Below, in pieces: positions 56,626-64,000 of a stretch of 64,000 nucleotides of DNA. How positions within the stretch are numbered: position 1 is the stretch's first letter; each line of letters starts with the position of its first letter. This DNA is from Sedimenticola selenatireducens DSM 17993 (GTDB taxonomy: Bacteria; Pseudomonadota; Gammaproteobacteria; Chromatiales; Chromatiaceae), in the NCBI RefSeq assembly GCF_000428045.1, contig NZ_ATZE01000003.1, positions 1 to 64,000 of the forward strand. The letters run 5' to 3'. The notes under the pieces were generated by a model. The model was not told the DNA's origin. It saw only the letters and a program-made list of their open reading frames with translations, and did not search any database. The position numbers and the translations under genes were made by a program.

Positions 56626-58596
56626 TCAGGCGCGGAAATTTCGCACCAGTTGGCGCAACCGGCGCTGCTGTTTCGGGTCATCTTCGGCGCCATAACGTAA
56701 CGCGATGTAGAGATCGATTATGGCACTCACCGGTCGCTGCAGATCGGGTCGCTGCCGGATCACCCGACGGGCAAAATCCTGCGGCCCCTCGTGGGACAGG
56801 CGTGCTATCCCCTTGCGCGCCAGGCGGCGGCAGAATTTCCCATAGTCGCGCTGTACCGGGTCGGGTCTGTCCCGGTCGCGCCAACGCATCAGCAGGATCA
56901 ATAATGGCACCAGTGCGGCGACGGCCAACACCATGGTGAGTGCCAGCTTGAATGCCGAGAGTGAGCCAAAGCCCAGCAGTTGCAGGAGTCGTTGCTGCTG
57001 CTGACTGGAGTAGCCAAGAATCCAGCGGTGCCAGGAGGCATTGGCTGCATCCAGCCCCAGCCCGAACTGTTTTGCCAGCCTGTTCAGCAGATCGTGATCA
57101 CCGGCCGAGAAGATGACCGGGCTGCCCGGCGCGGTATTCTCCTGCAGGTCGAATTCAAAGGTGCGTTCAATGCGTTCCGGGGCCACGGCGGCCGTCGGGT
57201 CGATCCGGGTCCAGCCGCTCTGCTCAAGCCACACCTCGCTCCAGGCGTGGGCATCCGACTGACGCACAATCAGGTAATTGCCCAGGGGATTGCGCTCGCC
57301 GCCCTGGTAGCCGGTCACCACCCGGGCCGGGATACCGGCCAGTCGCATCAGCAGGGTGAAGCTGGTGGCGTAGTGCTCGCAGAAGCCACGGCGGCTGTCG
57401 AACAGAAACTGGTCGACCGGATTGGTCTCCAGCAGGGGCGGGTTGAGGGTGTAGTGGAAGGGCTCGTTGCGGAAGAATTGCAGTGCCCGGTTGACCAGCT
57501 GGCGATCGTCAGCGGATTCGGCTCGCCAACGGGACACCAGTGCCCGCATACGCGGGGTCACCGTGTCGGGCAGTTGCAACCCCAGCCGGCGCTGCCGTTC
57601 GCTTAAAGAACCGGTGTGGTACTGCAGGCGCGAGCTGGCGCTATAGCGATAGCGCCGCTGGCGGATATCCTTGGCAGTGATCTGAAAGTCCGCCAGCAGA
57701 CTGGCCTCGGCGGGCAGGGTTTCCGGCAGATCCAGCGCGTAGAGCCAGTCGTTGGGTGAGGGTTCCAGGGTCACCTGATAGCTGACCGGTGGGGCGTCGC
57801 TACGGTAGCTGACTAGAGCCGTCTTCGGCAGATCGGCACGGCCCCAACGCCGCCCGTCGGTATGCCAGAGTACGGGTCCGCGCCAGTAGCGCAGCGGCGG
57901 CGCTGGCATGGCCTGATCAAAATCGACCCGGAAGGCGACGGCCCGGGAGCGAATCAGCCGGCTGATGCTGCCCAGGGTGATGCTGTCGCTGAGACCGGTC
58001 TGACCGGTGGAGTTGTCCACACCAAGATTCCAAAGCGGTCCATTGAGGCGCGGGAACAGGAAGAACAGCACCAGCATGACCGGCAGCGCCTGTGCGGTCA
58101 TGCCGGCGGCCAGACGCAGTGAATGCAGCGGCCAGCCACTATGGGACTCGGTACGGCCGGCCTCGATCAGCAGACCGCTGAGCGCGATCACCATCACCAC
58201 CACATAGGCCACCTGCAGCATCCCCTGATCAAACAGGAAGTGGGTGATCAGGGTGAAGTAGCCGAGAAATACCACCACATAGAGATCGCGCCGTCGTCGG
58301 CACTCCATCAGCTTAAGACCCATCATCAGGGACAGCAGGGCAACCTTGGCCGGCAGGCCCATCAGCAGCGGGTAGAGTGAGAGGATCAGTGCCGCACTGG
58401 CCAGGGTGATACCAAGCAGTAGCCAGCGGCCGAGCCGCAGGTGCGGCCGATAGAGGCTGGTGACGCGCAACAGGACGACTGCGAAAAACGCCAGGCTGAT
58501 GCGCGGGTCCAGCCGGGCAAAATGGGGCGCCACCACCAGCAGTGTGATCAGACTGAGGGAGAGCAACGACCGGTGGTTGAGGGGGGGTGGATTCAT
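56626..58596 (-). CDS. tgpA: TgpA-like transglutaminase-domain membrane protein
   Basis: 656 residues. Seven or so N-terminal membrane helices (DUF3488), then a periplasmic transglutaminase-like domain with the Cys-His-Asp triad in RRGFCEHYATSFTLLMRLAGIPARVV, SDAHAWSEVW and IDPTAAV; C-terminal helix and cytosolic DUF4129-like tail. Pseudomonas TgpA is essential for growth in some conditions. It overlaps the DUF58 gene by four bases. Confidence 0.93.
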   Translation of the reverse strand: MNPPPLNHRSLLSLSLITLLVVAPHFARLDPRISLAFFAVVLLRVTSLYRPHLRLGRWLLLGITLASAALILSLYPLLMGLPAKVALLSLMMGLKLMECRRRRDLYVVVFLGYFTLITHFLFDQGMLQVAYVVVMVIALSGLLIEAGRTESHSGWPLHSLRLAAGMTAQALPVMLVLFFLFPRLNGPLWNLGVDNSTGQTGLSDSITLGSISRLIRSRAVAFRVDFDQAMPAPPLRYWRGPVLWHTDGRRWGRADLPKTALVSYRSDAPPVSYQVTLEPSPNDWLYALDLPETLPAEASLLADFQITAKDIRQRRYRYSASSRLQYHTGSLSERQRRLGLQLPDTVTPRMRALVSRWRAESADDRQLVNRALQFFRNEPFHYTLNPPLLETNPVDQFLFDSRRGFCEHYATSFTLLMRLAGIPARVVTGYQGGERNPLGNYLIVRQSDAHAWSEVWLEQSGWTRIDPTAAVAPERIERTFEFDLQENTAPGSPVIFSAGDHDLLNRLAKQFGLGLDAANASWHRWILGYSSQQQQRLLQLLGFGSLSAFKLALTMVLAVAALVPLLILLMRWRDRDRPDPVQRDYGKFCRRLARKGIARLSHEGPQDFARRVIRQRPDLQRPVSAIIDLYIALRYGAEDDPKQQRRLRQLVRNFRA

Positions 58597-59540
58597 GTCT
58601 GCTCACCAAACAGGGCCAGTGCGGCGAGCGCGGCCCGGCGTTGCGCATCGCCCCGGGCCGGCTTCAACTCCAGGTTTGGCAGGCGCAGCCCGAATGCCTG
58701 CTGCTGTTCGGTCGCCTCCAGCACCGCCCGACACAGGGCGCTGAGCCGGCTTTCGGTCTCCATCCCGGGGTAATGCCCCCAGTCAATCCATAGCAGATCA
58801 GCCCGATCACCGCCGAACTGCTTGGTATGCAGCCCCTGTTCCCGTGCCTGGGCCTTCCAATCGATCTGCCGGGGCGAGTCGCCGGGCCGGTAGCTGCGCA
58901 GGCCGATAAAATCATCACTGCCAACCCCCTTGTCTCCATGCGGACTTGGCTGGTAGCTGGACTGGCTGGTGATAGCGGTGTGCGGTCCGGGCGCGGGATA
59001 AACCAGGACCTCGCCAGCCAGCTCCAGATAACTCCAGGCATACAGCAGACCGAGTGGATAGCGGGTGCTGAGGGTACAGCGTGGCATGGGTAAACGGCCG
59101 CGCCGTTCGGCGCGAGTGGTCAGGCTAAAGGTCTGTTCGCTGTGTGGTGCGAGGTCGCCGGCGACCGGATCACCTGCTGCAAAGTTCAGCAGGACGCCCG
59201 GACGTTCATTGTCCCGGGAATTGCTGATCTGGATCTCAAAACAGGCCTGCTGGCCCTTGAATACCGGTGCACTGCGGCCCGGGCGGAGTGTCAGCCCGAG
59301 CAGATTACGCCAGGTGTGCAACATGGCCACCAGACCGAGGCCGGCCAGTAGGAAGGTGAGCAGAAAACCGAGATTGTTGGCATAGTTGATGGAGCCGATC
59401 CACATCAGCAACAGCAGCAGGGCGAAACCGAGGCCCTGACGGGTGGGAATGATGTAAATCTGTTGTGCGCCGACCGTGGCCCTGCCCCGCCCGTCGCTGC
59501 GGCAGCGCCGGATAAACCGCTCCGGGATCTTCAGCCTCAT
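58593..59540 (-). CDS. DUF58 (vWA-like) protein
   Basis: 315 residues. Two membrane helices near 35-75 and a DUF58 domain with the DFIGLRSYRPGDSPRQIDWKA signature; the WxxxAR-type metal-ion motif is partly visible. Partner of MoxR ATPases and transglutaminase proteins. Its ATG overlaps the MoxR stop by four bases. Confidence 0.9.
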   Translation of the reverse strand: MRLKIPERFIRRCRSDGRGRATVGAQQIYIIPTRQGLGFALLLLLMWIGSINYANNLGFLLTFLLAGLGLVAMLHTWRNLLGLTLRPGRSAPVFKGQQACFEIQISNSRDNERPGVLLNFAAGDPVAGDLAPHSEQTFSLTTRAERRGRLPMPRCTLSTRYPLGLLYAWSYLELAGEVLVYPAPGPHTAITSQSSYQPSPHGDKGVGSDDFIGLRSYRPGDSPRQIDWKAQAREQGLHTKQFGGDRADLLWIDWGHYPGMETESRLSALCRAVLEATEQQQAFGLRLPNLELKPARGDAQRRAALAALALFGEQT

Positions 59541-60454
59541 GGCAGCGGCACGGATTCCAGCAGAAACTGCGCCAGCCCCTGCCCCTCGGCCACGCCGGTG
59601 TCACTGCCGGAGTGTAGCCGATGGGCGACGGTGGCACTGAGCACCGCCTGCACATCTTCGGGTAGCACCTGCGCATGACCGGCCTGCAGCGCCCAGGCGC
59701 GGGCGCTGTTGATCAGGGCGAGGCCGGCACGGGGTGACAGTCCGTGATGGAAGCGCGGACTGTTGCGGCTGAATTTGAGCAGGGCCTGGATGTAATCCAG
59801 CAAAGCATTCGACACATGGACCTGGATTACCTGCTGCTGCAGGTCGCGCAGCTGTTCCAGGGTCAGGCAGGGGGTGAGCTGTTCCAGCAGACTGCGTCGG
59901 TCCTCGCCACTCAGCAGTATCCGCTCCGCCCGCTCATCCGGATAACCGATATGGATACGCATCAGGAAACGGTCCAGTTGCGACTCCGGCAGCGGGAAGG
60001 TGCCGATCTGGTGGGCCGGGTTCTGGGTGGCAATGACGAAGAACGGTTGTGGCAGGTTGCGGGTCATGCCGTCGCTGGTTACCTGTCGCTCCTCCATCGC
60101 TTCCAGCAATGCGCTCTGTGCCTTGGGTGTGGCTCGGTTGATCTCATCCGCCAGCAGTAACTGGGTGAACACCGGTCCCGGATGAAACTGGAATGATTCG
60201 TCGCCCCGATGGTATACCGAGACGCCGATGATATCCGCCGGCAACAGGTCGCTGGTGAACTGGATGCGCTGATACTGCAGTCCCAGCAGCCGGGCCAGGG
60301 TGTGGGCCAGGGTGGTCTTGCCGACCCCGGGCAGATCCTCGATCAGCAGATGGCCGTTGGCCAGCAGACAGGTCAGGGCCAGCCGCAGGGTCTGCTCCTT
60401 GCCGACAATGATTTTACCCGCTTGCATCACCGCCTCATCCAGCAACTGCTTCAT
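59537..60454 (-). CDS. MoxR-family AAA ATPase
   Basis: 305 residues from ATG 60454 (GGGAGTG upstream); an upstream extension is rejected as unconserved. Walker A LIEDLPGVGKTTLA near 39-52, Walker B LLADEINRA, ATQNPAHQIGTFPLPESQLDRF, and the C-terminal lid GLSPRAGLALINSARAWAL. MoxR ATPases remodel or assemble protein complexes; this one is in a MoxR-DUF58-TgpA unit. Confidence 0.93.
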   Translation of the reverse strand: MKQLLDEAVMQAGKIIVGKEQTLRLALTCLLANGHLLIEDLPGVGKTTLAHTLARLLGLQYQRIQFTSDLLPADIIGVSVYHRGDESFQFHPGPVFTQLLLADEINRATPKAQSALLEAMEERQVTSDGMTRNLPQPFFVIATQNPAHQIGTFPLPESQLDRFLMRIHIGYPDERAERILLSGEDRRSLLEQLTPCLTLEQLRDLQQQVIQVHVSNALLDYIQALLKFSRNSPRFHHGLSPRAGLALINSARAWALQAGHAQVLPEDVQAVLSATVAHRLHSGSDTGVAEGQGLAQFLLESVPLP

Positions 60455-60983
60455 AGCCACTCCCGTTTTTTTGATAGCTGGAAGAGTACCAGCTTTTTGT
60501 GGGCTTCCAGACAATGTGATTCCCATAGCGTCGACCGGTTAGGAAAAACAGACACCCGTATCCGGTTTGGATTCGTCAAATCACTCGCAATTTTTTAGAC
60601 TCGGAATAATTTGACCAGTGTAAACGGGGTTTTCACTGCCTGAAAAATTCCCCATATACTGCACAGCAGCAGCGGCTGGAAGCCGCGTCTTTGCTCAATT
60701 CAGCACATCCTTATCTACTAACATGCTGCAAATGCAACATAGCTTTTTTTAATTGTTGCAAAGCGAATTCTGATTATCGCCGGTTCAGTTCCAGGACTAG
60801 GATGGGTCCGTTTGCCAGTGTCGGGTTCAGATATCTCAGAGTAAATCGAACCGTAGCTTGCGGTGACCATAATAATCAGACACTGCAGGAACCTCTGCCT
60901 GGCAAGCAGTTGCCGGGTTATATCCCTATCACCATAACCAAAATGGCCCGGCCTTAAATCAAAAACGATTTTTGGAGGTATAC
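60455..60983. other. Intergenic region upstream of hppA
   Basis: About 530 bp. It contains a sigma-70-like promoter (60632-60660) and a TGCAACA/TGTTGCA inverted repeat (60733-60739, 60754-60760) around a run of seven Ts. There is a long possible leader for hppA. No gene seen. Confidence 0.45.
60632..60660 (+). promoter_or_regulatory. Possible sigma-70 promoter for hppA
   Basis: TTCACT (60632-60637), 17-base spacer, TATACT (60655-60660). The match is good, but it would give a leader of about 315 bases. Confidence 0.35.
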
Positions 60984-63005
60984 ATGACATCGGGTCTTGT
61001 TTTTGCACTGTTATGCGCCGTCGGGGCAATCGCCTACGGCGTCTATTCCATCCGCTGGCTGTTGGCCAAGCCGGAGGGATCGGAAGAGATGCGCAGTATC
61101 AGCCTGGCGATCCAGGAGGGGGCATCGGCCTACCTCAATCGTCAGTACATGGCGATCAGCATTGTCGGGGTGATCCTGTTTGGGGTGATCTTCGTGCTGC
61201 TCAACTCCACCACCGCGGTCGGTTTTGCCATCGGCGCCATCTTCTCCGGCCTGGCCGGATATATCGGTATGCATATCTCGGTGCGGGCCAATTCACGCAC
61301 CACCGAAGCGGCCAAGACCGGACTCAATGCGGCGTTGGCCGTGGCCTTCCGGGGCGGCGCCATCACCGGTCTGCTGGTGGTGGGTCTCGGCCTGCTGGCG
61401 GTGGCCGGTTTTTATGGCTGGCTGCTCAGCATGACCCCGGTGGGTGAGCCGGTAAAGCTGGCCCCGTTGATCGGTCTGGCCTTTGGTGGCTCGCTGATCT
61501 CCATCTTCGCCCGTCTGGGTGGCGGTATCTTCACCAAGGGAGCGGATGTGGGTGCCGATCTGGTGGGCAAGGTGGAAGCCGGCATCCCCGAAGATGATCC
61601 GCGCAATCCGGCGGTGATTGCTGATAACGTGGGCGACAATGTGGGTGACTGCGCCGGTATGGCGGCCGACCTGTTCGAGACCTATGCGGTGACCACCATC
61701 GCCACCATGATGCTGGGTGCGCTGATATTTGCGGACAATCCCAACGCGGCCCTGCTGCCGCTGGTGCTGGGTGGGATCTCCATCATCACTTCGATCATCG
61801 GTACCTTCTTTGTCTCGGTAAAGGAAGGCGGCAAGATCATGAATGCGCTATACCGCGCCCTGGGTGTCTCGGCCATTCTGTCGGCCATCGCCTTCTATCC
61901 GGTAACCCAGTGGCTGATGGGCAGTGATGCCACCTATGCGGTGATGGATCTGTACAGCGCGGCCCTGATCGGACTGATCATTACCGCTGCGCTGGTGATG
62001 ATCACGGACTACTACACCTCGACCGACTATCGGCCGGTGCGTCTGCTGGCGGCGGCCTCCACCACCGGTCACGGCACCAACATCATCGCCGGCCTGGCGC
62101 TCTCCATGCGCTCCACGGCGGCTCCGCTGGTGGTTATCTGCGCCGGTATCCTGGTCTCCTATTCCATGGCCGGGCTGTACGGTATCGCCATTGCCGCCAC
62201 CTCCATGCTGTCAATGACCGGGATCATCGTCGCCATCGATGCCTACGGACCGATCACCGACAATGCCGGCGGTATTGCCGAGATGGCCAACCTGCCCAAC
62301 GAGGTGCGCAACACCACCGATGAGCTGGATGCCGTGGGCAACACCACCAAGGCGGTGACCAAGGGCTACGCTATCGGTTCCGCGGCGTTGGCGGCCCTGG
62401 TGCTGTTTGCAGACTATACCCGGGAACTGGCGCAGCATACCGGTGAGGCTCTGACCTTCGACCTCTCCAACCATCTGGTAATTGTCGGATTGTTTATCGG
62501 CGGCCTGGTGCCCTACCTGTTCGGCGCCATGGCGATGGAAGCGGTAGGTCGTGCAGCGGGTGGCATCGTGCGCGAGGTGCGGCGCCAGTTCAAGGAGATT
62601 CCCGGTATCATGGACGGCAGCGCAAAACCGGACTACTCCCGCGCCGTCGACATGCTGACCAAGTCAGCCATCAAGGAGATGGTGCTCCCTTCCCTGCTGC
62701 CGATTGCCGTGCCGCTAGCGGTGGGCCTGATGCTGGGTCCGCAAGCGCTGGGCGGAGTGTTGCTGGGTTCCATCATCACTGGCCTGTTTGTCGCTATCTC
62801 CATGACCACCGGTGGTGGCGCCTGGGATAATGCCAAGAAGTTTATTGAAGATGACAACCATGGCGGCAAGGGCTCCGAGGCGCACAAGGCATCGGTCACC
62901 GGCGATACAGTGGGTGATCCCTACAAGGACACCGCTGGTCCCGCCATCAACCCGTTGATCAAGATCATCAACATCGTGGCACTGATGATCGTACCCTTAA
63001 TGTAA
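60984..63005 (+). CDS. hppA: K+-independent proton-translocating pyrophosphatase
   Basis: 673 residues from ATG 60984 (GGAGGT upstream). Sixteen-helix integral membrane pump that couples PPi hydrolysis to proton export, or runs backwards to make PPi. Catalytic segment with [21 protein letters not shown] and [19 protein letters not shown]. The specificity site reads [10 protein letters not shown]: Lys and Thr where potassium-dependent pumps have Ala and Gly, so this is the potassium-independent, proton-pumping type. Near-complete symmetry with other proteobacterial enzymes. A nested hairpin follows the gene. Confidence 0.95.
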   Translation: MTSGLVFALLCAVGAIAYGVYSIRWLLAKPEGSEEMRSISLAIQEGASAYLNRQYMAISIVGVILFGVIFVLLNSTTAVGFAIGAIFSGLAGYIGMHISVRANSRTTEAAKTGLNAALAVAFRGGAITGLLVVGLGLLAVAGFYGWLLSMTPVGEPVKLAPLIGLAFGGSLISIFARLGGGIFTKGADVGADLVGKVEAGIPEDDPRNPAVIADNVGDNVGDCAGMAADLFETYAVTTIATMMLGALIFADNPNAALLPLVLGGISIITSIIGTFFVSVKEGGKIMNALYRALGVSAILSAIAFYPVTQWLMGSDATYAVMDLYSAALIGLIITAALVMITDYYTSTDYRPVRLLAAASTTGHGTNIIAGLALSMRSTAAPLVVICAGILVSYSMAGLYGIAIAATSMLSMTGIIVAIDAYGPITDNAGGIAEMANLPNEVRNTTDELDAVGNTTKAVTKGYAIGSAALAALVLFADYTRELAQHTGEALTFDLSNHLVIVGLFIGGLVPYLFGAMAMEAVGRAAGGIVREVRRQFKEIPGIMDGSAKPDYSRAVDMLTKSAIKEMVLPSLLPIAVPLAVGLMLGPQALGGVLLGSIITGLFVAISMTTGGGAWDNAKKFIEDDNHGGKGSEAHKASVTGDTVGDPYKDTAGPAINPLIKIINIVALMIVPLM

Positions 63006-63012
63006 TCGCATG

Positions 63013-63053
63013 CCGGGAAGTCTGGCCGGGTGTCCCCGGCCAACGCTTCCCGG
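63013..63053 (+). terminator. Nested hairpin between hppA and the 75-residue gene
   Basis: Outer stem CCGGGAAG / CTTCCCGG (63013-63020, 63046-63053), inner stem GGCCGGG / CCCGGCC (63024-63030, 63035-63041). No T-run. It may attenuate transcription, protect hppA mRNA, or limit read-through into the next gene. Confidence 0.5.
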
Positions 63054-63069
63054 AACAGGAGGAAACACC

Positions 63070-63297
63070 ATGGGCAAAGTCAGAATTCAACTGGCACCGG
63101 AGATCGAGTTCAAGATGGAGCTGGAGGTGCCGGAAGTGGAGTCCGGCACCCGCGACTATGATGTGCAGCAGCACAAGACAGAGGTGTATGCGGAGTTTGA
63201 ACGGCGGCTGAAAGCCGCCTTCCCGGAAGGCTACCGGATGCATACCTTCGAATTCGGCCTGGATACAGGCTGGCACGAGGAGCTGTCCGAGAGTTGA
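63070..63297 (+). CDS. Small cytoplasmic protein behind hppA, unrecognised
   Basis: 75 residues from ATG 63070, with AGGAGG at ideal spacing. No signal peptide or membrane helix. An alternating beta start (KVRIQLAPEIEFKMELEVPEVES) is followed by an acidic/aromatic helix (EVYAEFERRLKAAFPEGYRM). Two hairpins flank the gene. I cannot place it in a family. Confidence 0.6.
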   Translation: MGKVRIQLAPEIEFKMELEVPEVESGTRDYDVQQHKTEVYAEFERRLKAAFPEGYRMHTFEFGLDTGWHEELSES

Positions 63298-63307
63298 GCG
63301 GTAGCGA

Positions 63308-63332
63308 CCCCGGCCACCTTCCGTGGCCGGGG
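63308..63332 (+). terminator. Hairpin after the 75-residue gene
   Basis: CCCCGGCCAC (63308-63317), CTTCC, GTGGCCGGGG (63323-63332): a perfect 10-bp stem 11 bases after the stop. A run of Ts follows a few bases later. Confidence 0.6.
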
Positions 63333-63597
63333 TAGGCTATCAACCATTTTTCCCCTTCCCCTCCCGACACCCAGGCCGCCGGTTCCCTGCCCGGTTTGTC
63401 CCTATCAGGGTTGTCTGGTTTCAGCCCACTGTTTGTAGCGGTACACTAGCGGACTGTTTCTGTGCCAGGCGGCACAGGTGGCGTCTCCTTATCGCAATTC
63501 AAATTCACTTTGATGCGGTTATCGACGCGCAGCGGCGATTGGCGGCAATCCCTGTCGCGACAGCAAATTTTGTCCAGGATGGAGCGGAGGAGCCCGC

Positions 63598-64000
63598 GTG
63601 AAAAAAGCATTGCTGATGTTGTCCCTGATCGCCCTGTTGGGGGCCGGGGGTTGGTTCTGGTGGTCAAACGGCAGTGCGCCGACGGTTACGGGAGAGCTGA
63701 ACCTCTATGGAAACATCGAGGTTCGCCTGGTCAACCTGGCCTTCAATGCCAATGGACGCATTGTCGACATGACGGTGTCTGAAGGCGCCCGGGTGCAGCC
63801 GGGACAACCGCTTGCCCAACTGGAGACCAGTCAACTTGAGGCACTGCGCAATGCGGCTGCCTCCCGGGTCGAGGCGCAGCAGCAGCAGGTGAATGCCCTG
63901 CTGGCCGGTACCCGTCCGGAGGAGATCGACAAGCTGCGTGCCGAACTGCAGGAGGCGCGGGCCCAGTCGCTGAACGCCCGACGCAGCCTTCAGCGGCAGC
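63598..64000 (+). CDS. HlyD/membrane-fusion family protein, N-terminal part (cut by window edge)
   Basis: Starts at GTG 63598 with GGAGG upstream; 134 codons are visible before the window ends. N-terminal membrane anchor (ALLMLSLIALLGAGGWFWW), then the biotinyl-lipoyl-like hairpin (LNLYGNIEVRLVNLAFNANG, GARVQPGQPLAQLE) and the start of a coiled coil. It resembles YbhG-type periplasmic adaptors of ABC exporters. The partner genes would lie to the right of the window. Confidence 0.85.
   Translation, partial: MKKALLMLSLIALLGAGGWFWWSNGSAPTVTGELNLYGNIEVRLVNLAFNANGRIVDMTVSEGARVQPGQPLAQLETSQLEALRNAAASRVEAQQQQVNALLAGTRPEEIDKLRAELQEARAQSLNARRSLQRQ

Noticed and set aside
60641-60655. CCCCAT near 60650 as a sigma-32 promoter for hppA
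   Set aside because: No CTTGAAA-like -35 at the right distance.

Overview
The window is about 64 kb of GC-rich chromosomal DNA from a gammaproteobacterium, and nearly all of it is core genome. Gammaproteobacterial gene orders recur: hslVU, ubiE-ubiJ-ubiB, gpmI-envC-yibQ, rhodanese-secB-gpsA, glnA with glnL-ntrC, glyQS, and the origin cluster gyrB-recF-dnaN-dnaA | rpmH-rnpA-yidC-mnmE. A single-chain H+-pyrophosphatase, a 6-phosphofructokinase with a PPi-type lysine, a TusA sulfur carrier, a PP-loop thiolation-type enzyme and an ArsR-rhodanese pair fit the sulfur-oxidising Chromatiales-like or symbiont group. That placement is inference; the window contains no sulfur-oxidation or CO2-fixation operon.

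Layout. 1-300: 5' end of an IS110-type transposase, running off the left edge, with a strongly structured leader. 338-2675: hslVU plus a DUF971 gene behind a near-consensus sigma-32 promoter. 2882-5931: ubiquinone genes. 5977-11739 (minus): a DUF3999/DUF2339 membrane pair and a formylglycine-enzyme-like lipoprotein-free exported protein. 11856-12980: phosphofructokinase. 12977-18488 (minus): one compact unit gpmI-envC-ctpA-yibQ-yajL. 18853-24839: ArsR regulator, rhodanese, secB, gpsA, trmL, a class 1B pyrD, an HDOD protein and a TlpA-like thioredoxin. 24903-30806: nitrogen control (ntrC, glnL, glnA) with recognisable NtrC and sigma-54 sites. 30808-33237: PP-loop enzyme, tusA and a cation-efflux pump. 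33617-38016: glyQS, gmhB and an acyltransferase. 38208-48742: the replication-origin cluster, with two parS sites and DnaA boxes. 48803-48934: REP-type palindromes. 48980-55936: a c-di-GMP enzyme with a zinc-binding CZB domain, a small exported protein, a NERD protein, a PqiA-like protein, a dehydrogenase and an EamA exporter. 55982-60454: rubrerythrin and the MoxR-DUF58-TgpA unit. 60984-64000: hppA, a 75-residue protein and the start of a HlyD-type protein.

How it fits together. Nitrogen status acts through GlnL/NtrC on glnA by an enhancer plus sigma-54 promoter, and a 14-bp dyad upstream of glnL suggests autoregulation. The origin region carries both initiation (DnaA boxes next to AT-rich DNA) and segregation (parS) signals. 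PPi-linked energy metabolism is suggested by hppA together with the unusual phosphofructokinase. I see no CRISPR array, prophage or tRNA gene. The less ordinary items are the IS110 leader RNA, an N-terminal palindrome-rich extension on GlyS, the phosphofructokinase active-site change, and several small or unrecognised genes.
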